11,452 nucleotides of DNA from Longimicrobium sp. (GTDB lineage Bacteria; Gemmatimonadota; Gemmatimonadetes; Longimicrobiales; Longimicrobiaceae), in contig JAUJMI010000073.1 of NCBI GenBank assembly GCA_030446945.1, positions 1-11,452 of the forward strand, in the 5' to 3' direction. The first letter of the stretch is position 1. Each line of letters opens with the position of its first letter. The notes beneath the pieces are model-generated. The model saw only the letters and a program-made list of their open reading frames with translations, searched no databases and was not told where the DNA came from. The position numbers were made by a program, and so were the translations under genes. Positions 6,822-11,452 of this stretch are shown in pieces.

Positions 6822-7481
6822 ATGGGGCTCGCGCAGGGGCTGGTGCTGGCGCTGCTGGGCGGCGTGCTTGCGCTGGACGGCACCTCGGTGGGTCAGTTCA
6901 TGGTCTCGCGCCCCCTGGTGGCGTGCGTGCTGGCGGGGTGGATCGCGGGCGACCCCGCCGCCGGGGCGATGCTGGGGATGGTGCTGGAGGCGCTGCACGT
7001 GGCCGTCCTTCCCGTCGGCGCGTCGCGCTACCCGGAGGCGGCGCCCGCGGCGGTGGCGGCGGCCGCGGTGTACGTGTCGCGCGGGGGCGGCGAGGGGCTC
7101 CTGCTGGCCGTGGTCCTCTTCGCGCTGGGTTGGGAGTGGGTGGGATCGTGGACGGTGAGCCGGCTGCGCGAATACAACGTCCGCGTCGCGGTCCCCGACG
7201 GAACGCCGCTGGAGCCCGCCGCCGTGGGGCGGCGCCACCTGTCGGCCGTCGCGGCGGACTTTGCGCGGGGTGCCGCGGTGACGGCGGTGGGGCTGGTGCT
7301 GCTCACCTTTCTCGCGGGAGCCCTTCCGCTCGCGACCTTCCCGCAGGGTTGGGGGCGGCTGGCCGCGGGGCTCGCGGCGGCGGCGGCGGTGGCGTCGTCG
7401 CGCCGGCTCTTTGGAACGCAGAGGCTGGCGTGGTTCGCGGCCGGCGCGGGGGCCGGCGTGGTGTTCCTGGTGGCGCGATGA
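6822..7481 (+). CDS. PTS EIIC membrane component, mannose/sorbose family (short)
   Basis: Integral membrane subunit that forms the sugar path together with IID. The 219 residues are largely hydrophobic. The N-terminal half matches the family well: ALDGTSVGQFMVSRPLVACV (17-36), AGWIAGDPAAGAMLGMVLEAL (38-58), then LPVGASRYPE (63-72). Further hydrophobic segments are at about 92-110, 150-172, 180-192 and 203-218. Length is roughly 45 residues below enteric ManY (about 266), mainly in the C-terminal half. The ATG follows a GAGGGG ribosome binding site that lies at the end of EIIB. The stop overlaps the EIID start (ATGA), pointing to coupled synthesis of the two membrane partners. Sugar specificity is unknown. 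Confidence 0.88.
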   Translation: MGLAQGLVLALLGGVLALDGTSVGQFMVSRPLVACVLAGWIAGDPAAGAMLGMVLEALHVAVLPVGASRYPEAAPAAVAAAAVYVSRGGGEGLLLAVVLFALGWEWVGSWTVSRLREYNVRVAVPDGTPLEPAAVGRRHLSAVAADFARGAAVTAVGLVLLTFLAGALPLATFPQGWGRLAAGLAAAAAVASSRRLFGTQRLAWFAAGAGAGVVFLVAR

Positions 7482-8215
7482 GCGGGATCGGGGCGGGGAC
7501 CCGGCGGCGGATGCTGCTCCGCTCCTTCGCGGTGCAGGGGTCGTGGAACTACCAGACCCTGATCGGCACGGGAATGGCGTTCGTGCTGGCACCCGCACTG
7601 CGCGACGTGCACGGCGCCGACCCGCGGGCGCTCGCCGCCGCCACCGGCCGCCACGCGGAGCTCTTCAACAGCCACCCGTACCTGGCCACCGTGGCCGCCG
7701 GCGCCATCGCGCGCCTGGAGGCGGACGGGGTGCCCCCCGAGCTCCAGGCGCGCTTCAAGGGCGCCCTGCGCGGCTCGTTGGGCACGATGGGCGACCGGCT
7801 GGTGTGGGCCGTGTGGCGCCCCGCCTGCGCCGTGCTGGGGGTGGCGCTGGTGGCGGCGGGGGCGGCGTGGTGGGCGGGCGCGCTGGCGTTCCTCCTGGCG
7901 CACAACGCCCTCCACCTCTGGCTGCGCGCGTGGGGGCTGCGCGTCGGCCTGCGCGACGGGCTGATGGTGGCGAAGGCGCTCCGCGAATCGCCCCTGCAGC
8001 GCCTCGGCGAGCGCGGGGCCGACGCGGGGGCCGCGCTGGCCGGCTTCGCGGCGGTGGTGCTGGCGGGGGGCGCCGCCCGCGGCCCCGGAGAGCTGGCGCT
8101 GGGCGCGGGGGCGGTGGCGGCCGGCCTCCTCCTGCGGAAGCACGTGCGCACCGCCATCGCGGCGGCGCTCCTGGCAGTGACCCTCGCGGGGATCCTCCTC
8201 GCGCGCACACCCTGA
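7478..8215 (+). CDS. PTS EIID membrane component, mannose/sorbose family
   Basis: Membrane partner of IIC, 245 residues. The mostly soluble N-terminal part carries family motifs: RSFAVQGSWNYQTL (15-28), FVLAPALRDVHG (35-46) and the conserved ELFNSHPYL (61-69), then FKGALRGSLGTMGDRLVW (93-110), like the family's GIGDSL region. Hydrophobic segments follow at about 115-140, 184-199, 205-219 and 224-242. It is about 40 residues shorter than enteric ManZ. The ATG overlaps the IIC stop by four bases. HPr starts 11 bases downstream. The motifs make EIID clear; whether the reduced IIC/IID pair transports a hexose is inference. Confidence 0.92.
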   Translation: MSGIGAGTRRRMLLRSFAVQGSWNYQTLIGTGMAFVLAPALRDVHGADPRALAAATGRHAELFNSHPYLATVAAGAIARLEADGVPPELQARFKGALRGSLGTMGDRLVWAVWRPACAVLGVALVAAGAAWWAGALAFLLAHNALHLWLRAWGLRVGLRDGLMVAKALRESPLQRLGERGADAGAALAGFAAVVLAGGAARGPGELALGAGAVAAGLLLRKHVRTAIAAALLAVTLAGILLARTP

Positions 8216-8226
8216 CGGCTGACCGG

Positions 8227-8496
8227 ATGGAACACGCACAGGAAGTCACCATCGTGAACAGATACGGCCTCCACGCCCGTCCGGCGGCGGAGTTCGTGAA
8301 GCTGGCCAACCGCTTCGGCGCGGAGGTGTGGATCCGCAAAGACGAGGTGGAGGTCAGCGGCAAGAGCATCATGGGGGTGATGATGCTGGCGGCGGAGTGC
8401 GGCTCCGTGGTGCACATCCGCGCCCGCGGCGACGACGCCCAGGCGGCGGTCGGCGCCCTTGTGGGGCTCATCCAGGACCGGTTCGGAGAGGACTGA
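8227..8496 (+). CDS. ptsH: phosphocarrier protein HPr
   Basis: Small cytosolic phosphocarrier of 89 residues between EI and EIIA. The active-site motif GLHARPA (14-20) holds His16, the residue phosphorylated by EI. The regulatory motif SGKSIMGVMML holds Ser47, equivalent to Ser46 of Gram-positive HPr and the expected target of the HprK encoded upstream. Both phosphorylation sites are thus kept, so HPr can act in transport and in regulation. The ATG is 11 bases after EIID, with no clear ribosome binding site (CTGACCGG precedes it), so translation may be coupled to EIID. The EI gene follows after 4 bases. Confidence 0.97.
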   Translation: MEHAQEVTIVNRYGLHARPAAEFVKLANRFGAEVWIRKDEVEVSGKSIMGVMMLAAECGSVVHIRARGDDAQAAVGALVGLIQDRFGED

Positions 8497-8500
8497 CCAC

Positions 8501-10282
8501 GTGACGCTCGTCCGCGACGGGATCCCGTCCGCCCCCGGCATCGTCATCGCCCGCGCGCGCGTGCTGCGCTGGGAGGTGCCGCGCGTGCCCCATGGCGCCA
8601 CCGTCGCCCCCGACCAGGTGGAGCGGGAGGTGGAGCGCTTCCGCGAGGCGTGCGGGTTCGCGCGCGAGCGCATCCGCGAGCTGCAGGCGCGCACGGCGGA
8701 GTCGATGGGGCCGGTCGAAGCCCAGATCTTCGAGCCGCAGGTGCTGATGCTGGAGGACGCGGACCTGGTGCAGGGGACGATCTCGTACATCCGCGAGAGC
8801 CACCTGACGGCGGAGCGCGCCTTCGAGTGGCGCGTGCTGGAGTGGGAGAGCGCCATGTCCCACACCTCGCACCCCATGGTGCTGGACCGGCTCAACGACC
8901 TGGCCGACGTGCAGACGCGGGTCCTGCGCCGGCTGATGAACCTGCCCGACCCGGAGTTGGGCGCCCGCGACCACGGCCACGTCATTCTGATCGCCCGCGA
9001 GCTGACGCCGTCGCTCACCGTGCAGCTGGACCGGCGCCACGTGGTGGGCCTGGCCACCGACCGCGGCACGCGCACCTCGCACTCCTCCATCCTGGCGCGC
9101 TCCCTCGACATCCCCTGCGTCGTCGCGCTCGGAGACCTGAGCGAGCAGGTCAGGGACGGCGACGAGATCATCCTGGACGGCCGCACGGGACGCGTCATCG
9201 TCTCGCCTACGGAGGAGGACAAGCGGGCGTACCGCGAGCGTGACTTCCAGGTGCGCGAGTGGGAGCAGGAGCTGGTCCTGCTCGCCCACCTCCCGGCCGA
9301 GACGCGCGACGGGGCGCGGGTGGTGCTCCTCTCGAACATCGACCTCCCCGGCGAGGCGGACAGCGCGCGCACGCACGGCGCCGAGGGGGTGGGCCTGTAC
9401 CGCACCGAGTTCCTGGTGGTCGGGCGCGGGACCGCGCCGGGGGAGGAGGAGCAGTACCGCGCGTATCGCCAGGTGGTGCAGGCCTTCCCGGGGCTCCCGG
9501 TGGTGATCCGCACCTTCGACCTGGGGGGCGACAAGTTCCCGGCGTTCCTGCACATGGCGCCGGAGGAGAACCCCTTCCTGGGGTGGCGCGCCATCCGCGT
9601 GTGCCTGGACGAGCCGGCGATCTTCAAGACGCAGCTCCGCGCCCTGCTGCGCACCCTGCCGTTCGGTGACGTGCGCATCATGCTCCCGCTGATCAACGAC
9701 ATCGAGGAGATCACGGCCACCCGTGCTCTCCTGGACGAATGCGCCGCCGAGCTGATCGCGGAAGGCCACGACGCCCCGCGCTCGTTCCAACTGGGCGCGA
9801 TGATCGAGACGCCGGCCGCCGCCGTCTCCGCGCCGGAGCTGGCGCGGCACGTGGACTTCTTCTCGGTGGGCACCAACGACCTGGTGCAGTACACGCTCGC
9901 CGTGGACCGCGGCAACAGCCGGCTGGCGCGCCGCTACAACCCGTTCCACCCTGGCGTGGTGCGGCTGCTGGACCAGGTGGCGCGCGCCGGGCGGGCCGCC
10001 AAGATCCACGTCAGCGTCTGCGGCGAGCTGGCGGCGACCCCGCTGGGCGCCTTCATGCTGATCGGGATGGGTGTGACCTCGCTGAGCGTGGGCCCCGCCG
10101 CCCTCGCGGAGATCAAGAAGGTGATCCGCTCGGTGAAGCAGGAGGACGCCGCGCGCGCCGTGGGGCTCGCCCTGGCCGCCGCCACGCCGGAGGAAGTGGT
10201 GGAGGCGCTGACCGCGGAGCTGCGCAAGGTCCTGGACCTCACCAAGTTCGCCGGCCCCTGGAGCCTGTCGCCTCCCGCCTGA
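8501..10282 (+). CDS. ptsI: phosphoenolpyruvate-protein phosphotransferase (PTS Enzyme I)
   Basis: Autophosphorylates with PEP and passes phosphate to HPr-His, starting the PTS relay in the cytosol. The 593 residues have normal order: an N-terminal HPr-binding and phosphohistidine domain with TRTSHSSILARS and active His194 (E. coli His189), then the PEP-binding barrel with LYRTEF (Arg301), RTFDLGGDK (Arg337), ENPFLGWRAIR, AMIETPAAA, DFFSVGTNDLVQYTLAVDRGN and the catalytic Cys507 in VCGELA. The GTG at 8501 is chosen because GGAGAGGA (8485-8492) lies 8 bases upstream and the family N-terminus (VRDGIPSAPGIVIARA) begins just after it; an in-frame ATG at 8459 would lie inside ptsH. It is the last gene of the operon, and a terminator-like hairpin follows 29 bases later. 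Confidence 0.97.
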   Translation: MTLVRDGIPSAPGIVIARARVLRWEVPRVPHGATVAPDQVEREVERFREACGFARERIRELQARTAESMGPVEAQIFEPQVLMLEDADLVQGTISYIRESHLTAERAFEWRVLEWESAMSHTSHPMVLDRLNDLADVQTRVLRRLMNLPDPELGARDHGHVILIARELTPSLTVQLDRRHVVGLATDRGTRTSHSSILARSLDIPCVVALGDLSEQVRDGDEIILDGRTGRVIVSPTEEDKRAYRERDFQVREWEQELVLLAHLPAETRDGARVVLLSNIDLPGEADSARTHGAEGVGLYRTEFLVVGRGTAPGEEEQYRAYRQVVQAFPGLPVVIRTFDLGGDKFPAFLHMAPEENPFLGWRAIRVCLDEPAIFKTQLRALLRTLPFGDVRIMLPLINDIEEITATRALLDECAAELIAEGHDAPRSFQLGAMIETPAAAVSAPELARHVDFFSVGTNDLVQYTLAVDRGNSRLARRYNPFHPGVVRLLDQVARAGRAAKIHVSVCGELAATPLGAFMLIGMGVTSLSVGPAALAEIKKVIRSVKQEDAARAVGLALAAATPEEVVEALTAELRKVLDLTKFAGPWSLSPPA

Positions 10283-10311
10283 GCGGGTGCACGAACGGCG
10301 GGGCTCACAGA

Positions 10312-10344
10312 GCCACAGAGAGGCAATCCGCTCTCTGTGGCTTT
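10312..10344 (+). terminator. hairpin, possible intrinsic terminator of the PTS operon
   Basis: GCCACAGAGAG (10312-10322) pairs perfectly with CTCTCTGTGGC (10331-10341) around an 8-base loop, 29 bases after the ptsI stop, and is followed by only TTTC. The short T-run makes efficient termination uncertain. The stem also resembles dispersed CACAGAG-type repeats, so it may be a repeat that serves as terminator. Confidence 0.45.
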
Positions 10345-10345
10345 C

Positions 10346-10644
10346 ACCACTTCCTGAACGAAGCGCCGCAAGGTACCTGCCTTACCCGGATCTTTGGCGC
10401 GGAGTGAAGGACGCGGGCTCTGCCGCGCAATGAGATCCATCCAATGTTCGGTAGCCTGTCCGTGGGGATGGTGGTAGCGGAGTCTCTGTGACATTGCACT
10501 GCGGCGGGGCACCGTCCGATCGCCATCTCGGGCACGGGACATGGGCCGGCGCGGTGCTCACGGCGGAGCCCGTCTCCGTCACTTCGCGCTACAGGACCCT
10601 GCCCAGGCGGCGGCGGGCGGGGGCGCTCCCGTTCAGGAAGTGGT
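10346..10644. repeat. 299-bp segment bounded by 15-bp perfect inverted repeats
   Basis: ACCACTTCCTGAACG (10346-10360) is the exact reverse complement of CGTTCAGGAAGTGGT (10630-10644). Directly outside or near each copy is the same-orientation 11-mer TCTCTGTGGCT (10332-10342 and 10645-10655). This layout could be a small non-autonomous element or a composite intergenic repeat. No transposase and no target-site duplication immediately flanking the repeats was seen, so its mobility is unproven. Confidence 0.5.
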
Positions 10645-10700
10645 TCTCTGTGGCTCGCCGTTCACTCTGTGCCGTCCGCGCGATGCTCTTCTTTGGTTGT

Positions 10701-10724
10701 CCTCCGCGCCTCCGCGTCTCCGCG
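10701..10724 (+). repeat. 8-bp tandem repeat, three CCTCCGCG-type units
   Basis: Two exact CCTCCGCG units (10701-10716) are followed by TCTCCGCG (10717-10724) and then TGAGAC. Short tandem octamers of this kind occur in intergenic regions of various bacteria. No function is inferred. Confidence 0.65.
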
Positions 10725-10744
10725 TGAGACCCGCAGTTTCCCAT

Positions 10745-10773
10745 TTGCCTACGCCCCGCCCGCGGGATAATAT
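10745..10773 (+). promoter_or_regulatory. candidate promoter for glyQS
   Basis: TTGCCT (10745-10750) and TAATAT (10768-10773) are 17 bases apart, inside a rare A/T-rich patch (GGATAATATCT) about 43 bases before the glyQS ATG. Each hexamer is an imperfect match to the housekeeping consensus (3 of 6 and 4 of 6); GATAAT at 10766-10771 is a better -10 but would give a 15-base spacer. The position is plausible, the strength uncertain. Confidence 0.35.
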
Positions 10774-10815
10774 CTCCGCCCGAGCGAAACGGAGAACATC
10801 TTCCTGACGGGATAC

Positions 10816-11452
10816 ATGGCGGACACGGAATTGATGGACAAGCTGGTCTCCCTCTCCAAGCGGCGCGGGTACGTCTTCCAGTCGTCAGAGATCTACGGCG
10901 GCACCGGGTCGGTGTGGGACTACGGCCCGCTGGGGGTGGAGCTGAAGCGCAACGTCAAGGAGGCGTGGTGGCGCGCCATGGTCCATGAGCGCGACGACAT
11001 CGAGGGGCTCGACGCGGCCATCCTCATGCACCCGCGCGTCTGGGAAGCCTCCGGGCACGTGGCCAACTTCACCGACCCGCTGGTGGAGTGCGGCAACTGC
11101 CACCGCCGCTACCGCGAGGACACGCTGCAGGAGCAGGCCGGGACCACCGAGATGGCCCAGGTGCAGTGCCCGGCGTGCGGCACGCGCGGCAAGTGGAGCG
11201 AGCCGCGCCAGTTCAACCTGATGTTCAAGACGTTCATGGGCCCCGTGGAGGAGGACGCCTCCACCGTGTACCTGCGGCCGGAGACGGCGCAGGGGATATT
11301 CGTGAACTTCCTGAACGTGCAGACCAGCGCGCGCCAGCGGGTGCCATTCGGGATCGCGCAGATCGGCAAGGCCTTCCGCAACGAGATCACGCCCGGCAAC
11401 TTCACCTTCCGGACGCGCGAGTTCGAGCAGATGGAGATGCAGTTCTTTGTGA
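10816..11452 (+). CDS. glyQS: glycyl-tRNA synthetase, dimeric (alpha2) type, 5' part
   Basis: Class II synthetase that charges tRNA-Gly; 212 codons are seen and the gene runs off the right edge. Recognised features are [20 protein letters not shown] near the N-terminus, [12 protein letters not shown] (35-46), [17 protein letters not shown] (72-88), two CxxC pairs (Cys92/95 and Cys118/121) that could bind zinc, [14 protein letters not shown] (152-165) and a class II motif 2 region [19 protein letters not shown] (188-206). These match the single-polypeptide eukaryote/archaea-like form, not the alpha2beta2 GlyQ/GlyS enzyme. The ATG at 10816 has only a weak ribosome binding site; an in-frame ATG at 10834 would remove six residues. 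The gene follows a repeat-rich gap and probably has its own promoter. Confidence 0.95.
   Translation, partial: MADTELMDKLVSLSKRRGYVFQSSEIYGGTGSVWDYGPLGVELKRNVKEAWWRAMVHERDDIEGLDAAILMHPRVWEASGHVANFTDPLVECGNCHRRYREDTLQEQAGTTEMAQVQCPACGTRGKWSEPRQFNLMFKTFMGPVEEDASTVYLRPETAQGIFVNFLNVQTSARQRVPFGIAQIGKAFRNEITPGNFTFRTREFEQMEMQFFV

Larger units (their letters stand above)
10283..10815. other. 533-base non-coding region between ptsI and glyQS
   Basis: No gene is supported: short open frames on both strands lack recognisable motifs and clear ribosome binding sites. The region holds a hairpin just after ptsI, a segment bounded by 15-bp inverted repeats, several copies of CTCTGTG-type sequence (about 10333, 10484, 10646, 10665), an 8-bp tandem repeat and an A/T-rich promoter-like patch before glyQS. 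It appears to be an accumulation site for dispersed repeats. Confidence 0.6.

Noticed and set aside
7549..9915. Very long open frame on the minus strand opposite EIID, ptsH and ptsI
   Set aside because: GC-rich codon bias on the plus strand leaves the opposite frame free of stops; the translation is low-complexity with no family motifs, while the plus-strand genes are certain.
10344..10582. Short minus-strand open frames in the ptsI-glyQS gap as small genes
   Set aside because: No ribosome binding site or recognisable motif, and they overlap inverted and dispersed repeats.
10488..10807. Short plus-strand open frames before glyQS
   Set aside because: They read through tandem octamers and the promoter-like patch, with Arg/Pro-rich low-complexity products.

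Overview
The window is GC-rich, densely coded and all on the plus strand. It looks like core chromosome from a Gram-negative-type bacterium. The combination of a rib operon ending in nusB, a mannose-family PTS headed by hprK, a dimeric-type glycyl-tRNA synthetase, and intergenic gaps filled with heptamer and palindromic repeats resembles Gemmatimonadota (Longimicrobium-like). That placement is inference from general pattern and was not tested by a search.

Region 1 (1-4688) is a riboflavin cluster: the 3' part of ribD, then ribE, a repeat-filled gap, ribBA, ribH, nusB and a family-4-type glycosyltransferase. From ribBA onward the genes overlap by a few bases (ATGA or GTGA junctions), so they are probably translationally coupled. 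Together the rib genes cover GTP and ribulose-5-phosphate to riboflavin. The deaminase half of ribD lies off the left edge. The DHBP synthase half of RibBA has Gln where the metal-binding His is expected.

Region 2 (4689-4999) is a 311-base gap holding two palindromes and a 7-bp tandem repeat. It ends in the ribosome binding site for a TTG-started hprK.

Region 3 (5000-10282) is one compact seven-gene operon: hprK, EIIA, EIIB, EIIC, EIID (mannose/sorbose family), ptsH (HPr) and ptsI (EI). It encodes a whole phosphorelay, PEP to EI to HPr to EIIA to EIIB, with the IIC/IID membrane pair as transporter and HPr kinase/phosphorylase as regulator. The phosphohistidines of EI, HPr, IIA and IIB, and the regulatory serine of HPr, are all visible. 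The sugar cannot be told from sequence.

Region 4 (10283-10815) is a 533-base non-coding gap with a terminator-like hairpin just after ptsI, a 299-bp segment bounded by 15-bp inverted repeats, an 8-bp tandem repeat and a candidate promoter. Region 5 (10816 to the end) is the 5' part of glycyl-tRNA synthetase.

No CRISPR array, insertion sequence, phage gene, tRNA or rRNA was seen. The genes themselves are ordinary. The most interesting items are the RibBA substitution, the self-contained hprK-led PTS operon and the intergenic repeats.
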